This document shows, one piece after another, positions 24,851-33,936 of a stretch of DNA of 64,000 nt. Numbering within the stretch: the first letter of the stretch is position 1; each line of letters begins with the position of its first letter. Below the pieces are notes generated by a model. That model was given only the letters and a program-made list of their open reading frames with translations. It did not search any database and was not told the DNA's origin. Source of the stretch: Azospirillum rugosum (GTDB lineage Bacteria > Pseudomonadota > Alphaproteobacteria > Azospirillales > Azospirillaceae); the NCBI RefSeq assembly GCF_017876155.1, contig NZ_JAGINP010000028.1, positions 1 to 64,000 on the forward strand, read 5' to 3'. Made by a program: the position numbers and the translations under genes.

Positions 24851-27800
24851 ATCGCCGGCTTCACCGCGATCCGCCCGGCGGCTTGGCGGGCGAAGAAGCG
24901 GGGCTTGTACATGTCCTCGACCGAGGCGCCGGGCAGTTCGTAGCTTCCCGGCGTCACCGCCCGCACCAGGAAGGCCAGCTTGAAGGTTTGCGGGCCATTC
25001 TCAGGGCCGCCCTCCGCGATGTCGACCGCCGCCGTGAAGCGGTCGTCGCGCGACTCAAAGCTGTTGGGGACGGACAGGTCGGTCAGCCACTCGAAGTCGC
25101 TGGTGCCCCCGGCGCCGAAGCGCGGGTTCTCGATCTCCCAGCCGGCCGGCAGCGGGTGGGTCACGGCGAGCTGGTGGAACAGCTTGGTCGTCGATTCCCC
25201 CTCCAGAACCACCAGGAACACGTCGTTCTGGCGGATCTCGTCCAGGTTCACCGGGCTGCCGTCCTTGTGGAAGAAGTTGCGCTTGATGCGCAGCCCCTCG
25301 CGCGCCGCCGGGGCTGGGATGGTGGGCACGCCGGACAGCGACACCGCCTGCCAGACCGCCGCCTTGCCGGCGTTGCCGACCGGCAGACCGCCGGCGAGCT
25401 GCGCCGCGGTTGGCGTCAGGTCGACCCGGGCTCCACTGCGCTTGACGCCGCCGGGAAGCGCCAGCTCCACGGGGCCGGGGCTGCCGCGCAGAAGCGCGTC
25501 GGCGGCCAGCACCGCCCAGGCCTTCTCCTGCGTGTTGGTCCGGTTCGCCGCGGTGGCGGAGGCCGGCAGCCGGTCCAGCAGGGCCGGCAGGCGGTTGCCG
25601 AGCATGTTGACCTCCGCGGCGATCGCGATCAGCGCCGCCGCGTCGCGGGTGGTGGAGCCGTAGTCGGCGCGCCACTCGTTGCGCGCCAGCCGCGCGACCG
25701 CGGAATCGAAGGCGCTGTTCGCCCGCTCCGTGTCGCCCATGCGGGCCAGCGCGGCACCCAGCTGTCCCTTGGCGAGCGGGGTCGGCAGTTGCTCCAGCGC
25801 CGTGTCGTGCAGGTAGCGCGCCGGCCCCGGCAGCGCAATGCCGCCCAGCGCCAGGACGTGCAGGGCGTAGGCGCGCGCCGCCAGATCCTCCGGCCCGCCG
25901 GCGCTGGCGATGGCCCGCTGGCGCAGCCAGCCGAGCGCGTCGGCCAGCGGCTTGTCCGGCACGGGGTTGCCCTTCTCCCGCGCGCGGATCAGGAACTCCG
26001 TCGCGTAGGCGGTGAGCCAGGGGTCGGAATCCTCATAGGCGCTCCACAGGCCGAAGCTGCCGTCGAAGCGCTGGCGGTCCAGCGTGCGGGCCACCGCCTG
26101 CTGGATGCGCGATTCCAGACCGTCGTCCGGCTTGCGATCCGCACCGAGCGCAAGCTCCACGTCGCGCACCGCCAGCAGGGGCAGGGCGCGGCTGATGGTC
26201 TGCTCCGAACAGCCGAAGGGATAGCGGTCCAGCGCCCGCAGGATGCCCGCCACGTCGAAGGGCGGGGCCGTGCTGAAGCTGACCGACAGGCCCGTGGTCC
26301 CCGGCACGAAGGCCGCGAGCTGCACGCCATCGATGCGCACCTGCTCGCCGGGCGCCAGCTGGCTGGTGGTGAACTGCGTCTCCACCGGGCGGGCCGGCCG
26401 CACGGTGATGGCGGTGTCGTGCGACAGCGTCCGGCCGTCCGGCCCGGTCACCGACAGCGCGATGTGGCCGATGCCGGCGGACACGCCCTTCAGCGGCAGG
26501 ACCAGCGATTTGCGCTCGCCCTTCGCCAAGGGGACGGACTGCTGGCCGCCCTCCACCGCCACGGCGTCGCGCCCTTCGACGGTGACCGCGTAGGCGCCCT
26601 CCGCCCCCTCCACGTTGTGGAGGTTGAGGGTGACGCGGCTTTCGTCGCCGGGGGCGAGGAAGCGGGGCGTGATGGCGTCGGCCACCAGCGGGTCGCGGAC
26701 AGTCAGGGCTTGCGCGGCCGACCCGACCCGGCGGCTGCTGTAGGCCACGGCCATCAGCCGCAGTTCCCCGTTGAAGTCGGGGATGTCCAGGCGGATGCGG
26801 GCGGTGCCGTCGGCGCCGACCTTGACCGGCCCCTTGAACAGCGACACCACCGTGAAGGGCACCACCGGCAGGCCAGCCCCGCTGGAATCGCCGCCCTGGC
26901 GCAGCGCGCCGAAGGGGCCGTCCAGCGCGTCGATCAGCCGGCCGTAGTCGTCGCGGATGTCCAGCCCCAGCATACGCTTGCCGAAGAAATGCTTGCCCGG
27001 CTGCGGGCTGGCGAAGTCGGTCAGGCGCAGGATGCCCTCGTCCACCGCGGCCAGCGTGACGTAGGCGTCGTCCAGCGTCCCCGCCGCGGCGGCGACCTTC
27101 ACCCCGACCTCCACGGACCCGCGCGGCGTGATCACCGCGGGGGCGTCGAGCGCCACGTCGAGCGTGCGCACCGCCGGATTGATGCCGAGCCAGGCGAGAC
27201 CGATGGCGCGCACCGGCTGCCGTTCCCGCCCCTTGACCGGCGGGCGGTAGGCGGTGGCGGTGACGTAGGCGCCGGGACCCCAGGTCGGGTCCACCTTGAC
27301 CTCGACGGTCGTGCCCTCGGCCGGGACCGACAGGGTGCGGACGTCGAGCAGCCGGTCGGTGGCGACGGTCAGCAGGACCTCGCCCGCGAAGGGCGGCGTG
27401 ATCTTCAGCCGCGCCGTCTCGCCGGGAGCGTAGGTTGGCTTGTCGGCGGTGACCTCCAGCTTGTCCGGCGTGCTGCCGTTGTCCTCACTGGTCTGCCAGC
27501 CCGACGCGAAGCGGACGGAGCTGGCGACGCGCGCCGCCTTGTCCGTCACCTCCAGCCGGTAGCGGCCGAAGTCGCGCTTGCCGACCGACAGCACCGCCGG
27601 CTTGTCCGCCGCGACGCCGACCGTGCCGGACGTGATCGGCACGTCGCGGGTCACCGCCGTGTAGCTGACGCGACCGCCCTGCCGGTACCACTGGAAGGTG
27701 ACGCGCTCCTCCACCAGTTCCCAGCTGAGATTCTGCTTGGGCAGCGGCGTGCCGTCGGGGGCTACGGCGACGAGGTCGAACAGGGCCTCCTGGCCCTCCC

Positions 27801-30084
27801 CGATATGGCCGTCGCGGAACTGCGGGCGCAGGCCGATGGCGTAGGATGCGCTGCGCACCGGCACGGTCACCGACGCGCGCGCCGGCCGGCCGCCGGGCTC
27901 CGCCAGGGTCACGCGGATCTCGGCGCGCAGGGGGCGGGTGGTGTCCGGCAGGCCGGGCAGGGCGACCGAAATGCGCGACTTGCCCTCCGCGTCGGTGGTC
28001 GGGAACTCCAGCGTCTCCAGCCGGCTGTTCACCGTTTCCTGGGCGAGGCCGAAGCGGTAGTCCTTGAAGGCCGGGTAGGGCATCGGGTCGGGCTGGAGCG
28101 CCACCTCCGCGGTGCCGTCAAGCCCGGCGGCCGGCGGGCCGTAGAGGAAGCGGCCGCTCGCCACCACCTCGAAGGGCTCCCCAATGGTCAGGACCGGGGC
28201 CGATGGGGCGACGTCCAGCGCCAGCTTCAGCGGCACGAAATCCTCGACCTGGAAGCTGGCGCGGCCCACCGGCTCCCCCTTCGGGTCGCTGTAGACCAGC
28301 ACCTGCCAGCCGCCGAGCGGCGCCGTCTTCGACAGGGCCAGCGGCAGGAAGAAGCCGCCCGCCGGATGGGCGGGGGCTTGTCCGGAATAGTATTCGGTCC
28401 CGCTCGGCCGCAGCACCTTGACGGTCAGCGGGAAGTTCTCCACCGCGTCCGTCTTGTCGTCGCGCAGCAGGATGCCGAGGTTGACGGTCTCGCCTTGCCG
28501 GTAGACGCCGCGGTCGGTGTAGACGAAGGCGTCCATCGGCCCCGGCGCCGCCCGTCCGCCGACCCCGCGGTCGGACAGGTCGAAGGCGGCGCTGGTCAGG
28601 TCCAGCATGGCGAAGTCGCCGCCGGCGTAGGCCATGGCCATTTCCGGCATGTTGCCGCCGCGGTTGCGCACGACGCCCGGCGGGAAGGTGGCGCGGCCCA
28701 TCGCGTCGGTGGTGACGCGCGCCAGCTCCGCGTTGTTGCGGGCGACCAGCGCCACCTCCACCCCCGGCATCGGCTTGGCGGTGCCGTAGGAGCGGGCGAA
28801 GACCGTGATGCCGTCTGCCCCGCGCAGGCTGGTCAGGCCGATGTCCGACACGACCACCCATTGGGTGGCAAGGTCGGACCACTCCTCCGCCCGCTCCACG
28901 TCCGCCGGTTCGGCGGTGACGGCGTAGAGGCCGGGCTTCGGCGCGTCGCCCGCCGCTTGGCGGAAGGGCAGGGCCGTGGTGGTCTCCTTGTTGCGCTCGC
29001 CTTTTGTTTCCAGCGTGCCCTTCCACACCAGCTCGCCGCGCTGGTCGGCCAGGACCTCGGCGGCGCTGCCGGTCAAGGGGGTGAACAGGCGCCCGTCCTG
29101 CGATCCGGGGACGAGGTTGCGGTCGGCGATGCGGTAGACCGCGACGTTCAGTTTTTCGGCGTTGACGCTGACCACCGGGATGCCGTCCGCCCCGCTGCGC
29201 GGCAGGATGAAGGCGCTGCCGCGGAAGGCGGCCATGGCCGGCCGGTCGGGGACGCGCACGCGCTGCGTCTCGTCGGCCTTCAGCAGCACGCCGTCCTCGC
29301 CGGGCAGTCCCTGGCGCAGCGTGACCGTATAGCCGTTGCCGTGGGTGAAGCCACGCAGGCAGAGGTCGCGGTCGCGCGTTTCCACCGCCACGCGGGTCGG
29401 CGGCTCGATCCGCAGGAAATCGTCGAAGCGCAGCCCGCGCTTGGTGCTCAGCGCGTCGGAGAAGGTGAAGCAGACCCGCGGCGCCTCGTCCTCCGGGTTG
29501 ACGCGGACGGCGCGCAGCGACAGCCCGACCTTCTGGCGCAGCGCCAGCACCCGCCCGTCCAGGCCCGGCGCGCGGGCATCCAACAGGGGCTTGTCCAGCG
29601 TCGGCGCCATCGCCTGGATGTCGCGCAGGACCCGCACCGCCTCCTCCGGCTTGCCGAAGGGACCTTCCAGCAGGTCGGCCATGCGCCACAGGGCGGCGAC
29701 GCGGTCCTCGTCCTTGCCGCCCTCGGCGGTGTAGGCGAGCCGGGCGGCCTGGAGCGCGCGCTCCTTGTTGGGGCTGGGCTGGGCCATCCAGGCGTTGCTG
29801 AGGTCCAGCCACACCGAGGGGCTGCCGGCGCCCAGCGTGATCGCCTGCTCGAACTTCGGCACGGCCGCGGCGCCGTTGCCCTGCTGGAGGAGCGACCGCG
29901 CCTGCTTCAGCGCATCGGCCCGCTGCTGCGCGCTCGGCTGCGGCGGCGCCTTGGCGCGCAGGGACTGCGCGTAGGCCGCGGCCTCGTTGCCGAGGCCCGG
30001 CGGCACATACTCCGCCCGCACCGGCGGGCTCGCGACAACGACACAGAGGACGAGGAGAAGCGCAAGCAGCCGGGCCATGGACAT
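24847..30084 (-). CDS. Bacterial alpha-2-macroglobulin (YfhM-like), thioester type
   Basis: A very large (1745 aa) secreted protease-trap protein. The N-terminus has a Sec-type signal (MARLLALLLVLCVVVASPP followed by VRA); no good lipobox is seen, unlike E. coli YfhM. MG1/MG2 domains (FVYTDRGVYRQGETVNLGILL), the bait and A2M domains (FTVVSLFKGPVKVGADGTARI), and the complement-like thioester domain follow. The thioester motif CSEQ (YPFGCSEQTISRALP, Cys about 1292) is intact, so covalent trapping of proteases is expected. The start is placed at ATG 30084, with GAAGGG just upstream; ATG 30078 is also possible. It is followed with a 4-nt overlap by pbpC, whose product repairs peptidoglycan, the standard periplasmic defence pair. 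Confidence 0.93.
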   Translation of the reverse strand: MSMARLLALLLVLCVVVASPPVRAEYVPPGLGNEAAAYAQSLRAKAPPQPSAQQRADALKQARSLLQQGNGAAAVPKFEQAITLGAGSPSVWLDLSNAWMAQPSPNKERALQAARLAYTAEGGKDEDRVAALWRMADLLEGPFGKPEEAVRVLRDIQAMAPTLDKPLLDARAPGLDGRVLALRQKVGLSLRAVRVNPEDEAPRVCFTFSDALSTKRGLRFDDFLRIEPPTRVAVETRDRDLCLRGFTHGNGYTVTLRQGLPGEDGVLLKADETQRVRVPDRPAMAAFRGSAFILPRSGADGIPVVSVNAEKLNVAVYRIADRNLVPGSQDGRLFTPLTGSAAEVLADQRGELVWKGTLETKGERNKETTTALPFRQAAGDAPKPGLYAVTAEPADVERAEEWSDLATQWVVVSDIGLTSLRGADGITVFARSYGTAKPMPGVEVALVARNNAELARVTTDAMGRATFPPGVVRNRGGNMPEMAMAYAGGDFAMLDLTSAAFDLSDRGVGGRAAPGPMDAFVYTDRGVYRQGETVNLGILLRDDKTDAVENFPLTVKVLRPSGTEYYSGQAPAHPAGGFFLPLALSKTAPLGGWQVLVYSDPKGEPVGRASFQVEDFVPLKLALDVAPSAPVLTIGEPFEVVASGRFLYGPPAAGLDGTAEVALQPDPMPYPAFKDYRFGLAQETVNSRLETLEFPTTDAEGKSRISVALPGLPDTTRPLRAEIRVTLAEPGGRPARASVTVPVRSASYAIGLRPQFRDGHIGEGQEALFDLVAVAPDGTPLPKQNLSWELVEERVTFQWYRQGGRVSYTAVTRDVPITSGTVGVAADKPAVLSVGKRDFGRYRLEVTDKAARVASSVRFASGWQTSEDNGSTPDKLEVTADKPTYAPGETARLKITPPFAGEVLLTVATDRLLDVRTLSVPAEGTTVEVKVDPTWGPGAYVTATAYRPPVKGRERQPVRAIGLAWLGINPAVRTLDVALDAPAVITPRGSVEVGVKVAAAAGTLDDAYVTLAAVDEGILRLTDFASPQPGKHFFGKRMLGLDIRDDYGRLIDALDGPFGALRQGGDSSGAGLPVVPFTVVSLFKGPVKVGADGTARIRLDIPDFNGELRLMAVAYSSRRVGSAAQALTVRDPLVADAITPRFLAPGDESRVTLNLHNVEGAEGAYAVTVEGRDAVAVEGGQQSVPLAKGERKSLVLPLKGVSAGIGHIALSVTGPDGRTLSHDTAITVRPARPVETQFTTSQLAPGEQVRIDGVQLAAFVPGTTGLSVSFSTAPPFDVAGILRALDRYPFGCSEQTISRALPLLAVRDVELALGADRKPDDGLESRIQQAVARTLDRQRFDGSFGLWSAYEDSDPWLTAYATEFLIRAREKGNPVPDKPLADALGWLRQRAIASAGGPEDLAARAYALHVLALGGIALPGPARYLHDTALEQLPTPLAKGQLGAALARMGDTERANSAFDSAVARLARNEWRADYGSTTRDAAALIAIAAEVNMLGNRLPALLDRLPASATAANRTNTQEKAWAVLAADALLRGSPGPVELALPGGVKRSGARVDLTPTAAQLAGGLPVGNAGKAAVWQAVSLSGVPTIPAPAAREGLRIKRNFFHKDGSPVNLDEIRQNDVFLVVLEGESTTKLFHQLAVTHPLPAGWEIENPRFGAGGTSDFEWLTDLSVPNSFESRDDRFTAAVDIAEGGPENGPQTFKLAFLVRAVTPGSYELPGASVEDMYKPRFFARQAAGRIAVKPAM

Positions 30085-30205
30085 CACCCTTCTTCGCGGG
30101 GGCGTTAACACGCCTTAACCAAAGCCTGGGTGTTATAGCCGAGCAATCCAGCGCTGGCGAGCGGCGTTGCCTTCTCTTTGGTGTGGGCCCTCCTTCAGGC
30201 GACGT

Positions 30206-31279
30206 TTAAAATTTTGCGACGTCGAGCACCGCCTGGGCGAAGGCCTGCGGCGCCTCCTGCGGCAGGTTGTGACCGATGCCGCCGGTGATCAGCCGGTGCT
30301 CATAGCGGCCGGTGAACTTCTTGGCGTAGACAGCCGGATCCGGGTGCGGGGCGCCGTTCGCGTCGCCTTCCATCGTGATCGTCGGCACCGCGATGGCCGG
30401 GAAGGTGGCGAGCGTCTTCTCAAGCGCGTCGTACTGCGGCTCGCCCTCCGCGAGGCCCAGCCGCCAGCGGTAATTGTGGATGGAGATCGCGACATGGTCG
30501 GGATTGTCGAAGGCGGGGGCCGACCGCGCGAAGGTCGCGTCGTCGAAGGCCCATTTCGGCGAGGCCAGCTCCCAGATCAGGCGGGCGAAGTCGCGCGTGT
30601 ATTTGGCGTAGCCGTCCCGGCCGCGGTCGGTCGCGAAGTAATACTGATACCACCACTGCAACTCGGCCTTGGGCGGCAGCGGCATCCGGTTCAGCTCCTG
30701 GCTGCCGATGAGGTAGCCGCTGACCGACACCATGGCCTTGCAGCGCTCCGGCCAGAGCGCCGCCACGATGTTGGCGGTCCGGGCGCCCCAGTCGCAGCCG
30801 GCGACGACCGCCTTTTCGATCGTCAGGGCGTCCATCAGCGCGATGGCGTCGGCGGCGATGGCCGCCTGCTGGCCGTTCCGGCGCGTGTCGTCCGACAGGA
30901 ACCGCGTCGTGCCGTAGCCCCGCAGGTAGGGGACGATGACCCGGTAGCCCGCCGCCGCGAGGATGGGGGCCACCTCCACATAGCTGTGGATGTCGTAGGG
31001 CCATCCGTGCAGCAGGAGCACCGGCGGGCCGTCGGCGGGGCCGTCCTCGGCATAGCCGACGTTCAGCGGACCGGCGTTGACCTGCTTCAGGGCCTTGAAG
31101 GCGGTTGCTCCGCCACCCGCCGCCGGGCGGGGCGCTGGCGTTTCCGCCGACAAGGCCGGCGCGGCGGTCACGCCGAATCCGGCCGCGGCGACGCCCAAAG
31201 CGGCCGTGCCGATAAACCGGCGCCGCCCCCGGTCCACGCTGTCCGCGGCGGGCGTTCCCGCAACGCTGTTCTCTGCCAT
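30206..31279 (-). CDS. Alpha/beta hydrolase of the epoxide hydrolase type, Tat-exported
   Basis: A 357-aa protein. A twin-arginine signal (RGRRRFIGTAALGVAAAGFG) is followed by an alpha/beta hydrolase domain with oxyanion motif HGWPYD, nucleophile elbow AGCDWGARTA (the nucleophile is Asp, as in epoxide hydrolases and haloalkane dehalogenases) and C-terminal histidine in GIGHNLPQE. Its substrate would be met in the periplasm. ATG 31279 has GGAGGG 5 nt upstream; in-frame sequence further upstream lacks any signal-like feature. It is transcribed alone, separated from the alpha-2-macroglobulin gene by about 120 nt with no clear terminator. Confidence 0.87.
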   Translation of the reverse strand: MAENSVAGTPAADSVDRGRRRFIGTAALGVAAAGFGVTAAPALSAETPAPRPAAGGGATAFKALKQVNAGPLNVGYAEDGPADGPPVLLLHGWPYDIHSYVEVAPILAAAGYRVIVPYLRGYGTTRFLSDDTRRNGQQAAIAADAIALMDALTIEKAVVAGCDWGARTANIVAALWPERCKAMVSVSGYLIGSQELNRMPLPPKAELQWWYQYYFATDRGRDGYAKYTRDFARLIWELASPKWAFDDATFARSAPAFDNPDHVAISIHNYRWRLGLAEGEPQYDALEKTLATFPAIAVPTITMEGDANGAPHPDPAVYAKKFTGRYEHRLITGGIGHNLPQEAPQAFAQAVLDVAKF

Positions 31280-31446
31280 CGATCCCTCCATGACTGCATC
31301 AACCACACCCACAGATTCCGACGCCGATGTATCTCCAGCATGTTCGGGCGGCGGAAATTTGAAAGCCTCTGTACCGGCGGGCCGCCCGGATACAGTGGGA
31401 TACAATGTCTCCCCGGCGGGGGGCCGCGTCGCCTCTCCCGACTTTG

Positions 31447-31490
31447 AAATCCCCTCTCCCCTCTGGGGAGAGGGTTAGGGTGAGGGGGTT
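31447..31490. repeat. GC-rich palindromic repeat (left copy of inverted pair)
   Basis: CCCCTCTCCCCTCTGGGGAG, then AGGGTTAGGGTGAGGGGG. It pairs with the inverse copy at 31520-31560, 29 nt away, so the RNA could form either two small hairpins or one long one between the hydrolase and ABC-F genes. Confidence 0.9.
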
Positions 31491-31519
31491 GTGCTTGTGC
31501 CGGACGTCCCAAGATGGCC

Positions 31520-31560
31520 GGACCCCCTCACCCTGCCCTCTCCCCAGAGGGGAGAGGGTT
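31520..31560. repeat. GC-rich palindromic repeat (right copy), overlapping the ABC-F gene end
   Basis: CCCCCTCACCCTGCCCTCTC, then CCCAGAGGGGAGAGGG. The minus-strand ABC-F frame ends inside this repeat, which encodes its last residues (NPLPSGERAG) and stop codon at 31528-31530. Confidence 0.88.
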
Positions 31561-33153
31561 GAACGGCGCCGGAGGTAGGCTGAGGTCCAGGCGCCGGCCG
31601 ACCCCCAGGTTGGCGAGGAAGGCTTCGTCGTGGCTGACCAGCAGGAGCGCGCCGTCGTAGGACGCCAGCCCCGCCTCCACGGCTTCGATCGACTCCACGT
31701 CCAGATGGTTGGTCGGCTCGTCGAGCAGCAGCAGCGACGGCGGTTGCGGCCCGCCCAGCGCGCAGGCGAGCCCGGCGCGCAGCGTCTGCCCTCCGCTCAA
31801 GGTGCCGACCGGCTGGAGTGCCGCGTCCGCCCGGAACAGGAAGCGGGCGAGGGTGGCCCGGCAGGCGTTCTCGCTCGCACCGGGGTTGAGGCGCAGGAAG
31901 TTGTCCAGGATGGAGGCCGCGGGGTCGAGGATGCCCACGCGCTGGTCGAGCATGGCGAAGCCCACGGCGACGGACACCGTTCCCCGGATGGGCGTGATCC
32001 GGCCGGCGATCAGGTTCAGAAGCGTCGTCTTGCCCGATCCGTTCGGCCCGACGACGGCGACGCGCTCCGGCCCGACCATGGACAGGGACAGGTCGCGGAT
32101 GACCGGATGCTCGGCGTCGTATCCGGCGGTGACGCCGTCCAGGCGCAGGACCGTCCGGTTCGCCGGAAGCCCGGTCGGCGGCAGCGTCACCGACAGATCC
32201 CGGAGGATTTCGATGCGGGACCGCGCCGCCTCCACCGCCGCCCCAGCCTCGGCCCGCTGGCGCCCGGCCAGCTTGGCGGCGTCGCCCCGGCTGGCTTCGG
32301 CGCGGTTCTTCCGGCCACCCAGCAGGATGCGGGGCAGGTCGCCGCGGTCGCCCTTCCGCGACCCGGCGGCGTCGCGGCGGTCCTTCCGCTCCGCCGCGCG
32401 CTGCGCCCTGCGGTCGACCTCCGCCGCCGTCTTCTCCGCATGCGCCAGATCCTGCCGCGCCGCCGCCAGCTCGGCCGCCTTGCGCTCCCGGTAGAGGGTC
32501 CAGTTGCCGCCATAGCGGGCCGCGCCCAGCGACGTCAGCTCGACGATGGCGTCCATCCGGTCGAGCAGCGCGCGGTCGTGGCTGACCACGATGGCCCCGG
32601 CCCGCCATCCGGCGAGCAGCGACGCCACCGCCTCCCGCCCGTCGCGGTCGAGGTTGTTCGTCGGCTCGTCGAGCAGCAGGACGTCCGGCTCGGCGAAGAC
32701 CGCGGCGGCGAGGCTGGCGCGCGTCCGCTGGCCCCCGGACAGTTCCGCAAGCCGCGTGTCCGGCCCGGCGTCCAGCCCGACACGCCCCAGCGCCGCCGCG
32801 ATGCGCTCCGCCAGCGTCCAGTCGGCCCCGGCCAACTCGTCGGCGTCGGCAAGGCCGGCCTCGGCCCGGCGCAGGGTGGCCAGCGCCGCCGTCGCGCCGA
32901 ACAGGTCGGCCACGGTTTCCCGCTCCCCGGGCTGGACCACCTGCTTCAGGACGCCCAGCGTGCCATTGACCGAGATGTTGCCGGACAGCGGCCGAAGCTC
33001 CCCGGCGATCAGCTTCAGCAGCGTGGTCTTGCCGGTTCCGTTGCGCCCGACCAGCCCCGTGCGCTCCCGCCCGAAGGCGAGGTCGAGATCGGACAGGACG
33101 CGGCGGCCGTCGGGCGTCGACCAGGACAGCCGGGTCAGGGTGATGGACGCCAT
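31528..33153 (-). CDS. ABC-F family ATP-binding protein
   Basis: A soluble 541-aa protein with two ABC cassettes and no membrane domain. Cassette 1: GRNGTGKTTLLKLIAG, LSGGQRTRASLA, LLLDEPTNNLDRDG. Cassette 2: GPNGSGKTTLLNLIAG, LSGGQTLRAGLA, LLLLDEPTNHLDVES. A charged linker (about residues 230-300, many Ala/Arg/Glu) lies between. ABC-F proteins act on ribosomes as translation factors or antibiotic-resistance factors. ATG 33153 is the start; sequence upstream is intergenic. A TetR gene lies divergently 119 nt away. The last residues come from a palindromic repeat, so the native C-terminus may have been replaced. Confidence 0.9.
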   Translation of the reverse strand: MASITLTRLSWSTPDGRRVLSDLDLAFGRERTGLVGRNGTGKTTLLKLIAGELRPLSGNISVNGTLGVLKQVVQPGERETVADLFGATAALATLRRAEAGLADADELAGADWTLAERIAAALGRVGLDAGPDTRLAELSGGQRTRASLAAAVFAEPDVLLLDEPTNNLDRDGREAVASLLAGWRAGAIVVSHDRALLDRMDAIVELTSLGAARYGGNWTLYRERKAAELAAARQDLAHAEKTAAEVDRRAQRAAERKDRRDAAGSRKGDRGDLPRILLGGRKNRAEASRGDAAKLAGRQRAEAGAAVEAARSRIEILRDLSVTLPPTGLPANRTVLRLDGVTAGYDAEHPVIRDLSLSMVGPERVAVVGPNGSGKTTLLNLIAGRITPIRGTVSVAVGFAMLDQRVGILDPAASILDNFLRLNPGASENACRATLARFLFRADAALQPVGTLSGGQTLRAGLACALGGPQPPSLLLLDEPTNHLDVESIEAVEAGLASYDGALLLVSHDEAFLANLGVGRRLDLSLPPAPFNPLPSGERAG

Positions 33154-33182
33154 GCCTGGGGACCTCGTTGAAACCGGAATAA

Positions 33183-33239
33183 CAGCACGGTATGGTGCTG
33201 ATATCAGAGGTCGGCGGAAAACGCAACGGTATCGTGCCG
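33183..33239. promoter_or_regulatory. Candidate operator region between ABC-F and TetR genes
   Basis: Two similar 14-mers in direct orientation, ACGGTATGGTGCTG at 33187-33200 and ACGGTATCGTGCCG at 33226-33239 (2 differences, 39 nt apart). The first lies within an inverted repeat CAGCAC-N6-GTGCTG at 33183-33200. This is a typical arrangement for a TetR protein controlling itself and a divergent gene. Confidence 0.5.
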
Positions 33240-33272
33240 TTTCGATCCGTTCCGCTTTCGAAAGGACTGTGC

Positions 33273-33914
33273 ATGGAAGCCGGCGCACGCAAGCCCGGGG
33301 GCAAATTGGGAGGACGGCCGACCCGGGAACAGGCGGCGGCCATCGACGCGCAGGTCCTGGACGGGGCGCGCTCCGTCTTTTGCCGCAAGGGCGTCGCGAA
33401 CAGCTCGGTGGAGGAGATCGCCCTGGAACTGGGCGTGTCGAAGCACACGATCTACCGCCGCTACCCCAATAAGGCGGCGCTGCTCGACGCCGTGGTCGCG
33501 CGCGACATCGGCCGGTTCCGCCAAGCCCTGTCCTCGGCCGCCGCCGAGGGGACAGGACCTTTGGACGCGTTGCGGCGCGCGGCGTTGCGCTACGTCGAGA
33601 TCGGGTCGTCGCGCGACTACGCGGCCTTCTACCTGTCCGTCAGCGCGGAGGCGGCCTTGTCGCCAACGTTGCGCGCGAGGCTGGCGGCTTGGTCGGGGGA
33701 GGCGCTGGCGCCCCTGGTCGAGGCCGTCGCGTCGGCGCAAGCGGCGGGCGCGCTCCGCCCCGGCGACCCGGCCGGGGCCTGCGGGATCCTCGTGGATTTG
33801 CTGGAAGGCGTGAACAACCGCATCCGCCTCGGCGACGGGCCACCGGCCGACCCGTCGCTCCTTCAGCGGCTGTTCGACGAACGCTGGACGGTCTTCACCG
33901 CGGCGCTGGGCTGA
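33273..33914 (+). CDS. TetR/AcrR family transcriptional regulator
   Basis: A 213-aa repressor-type protein. The N-terminal helix-turn-helix lies at about residues 20-65 (VLDGARSVFCRKGVANSS, then EEIALELGVSKHTIYRRYPNKAALLDAVV). The C-terminal part is a helical ligand-binding domain of the TetR_C_7-like kind. ATG 33273 has GAAAGGA 8 nt upstream. It is divergent from the ABC-F gene, with candidate operators in the shared 119-nt gap, so a drug-responsive switch for the ABC-F gene is a reasonable guess. Confidence 0.9.
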   Translation: MEAGARKPGGKLGGRPTREQAAAIDAQVLDGARSVFCRKGVANSSVEEIALELGVSKHTIYRRYPNKAALLDAVVARDIGRFRQALSSAAAEGTGPLDALRRAALRYVEIGSSRDYAAFYLSVSAEAALSPTLRARLAAWSGEALAPLVEAVASAQAAGALRPGDPAGACGILVDLLEGVNNRIRLGDGPPADPSLLQRLFDERWTVFTAALG

Positions 33915-33936
33915 CCGCTCCGCGCGAGGGAACGCC

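Noticed and set aside
24742..30108. Very long plus-strand open frame (about 1788 codons) over the alpha-2-macroglobulin gene
   Set aside because: It is the antisense of a convincing gene with signal peptide and CSEQ motif; the plus-strand product is Arg/Gly/His-rich and without any recognisable domain, as expected for GC-rich antisense frames.
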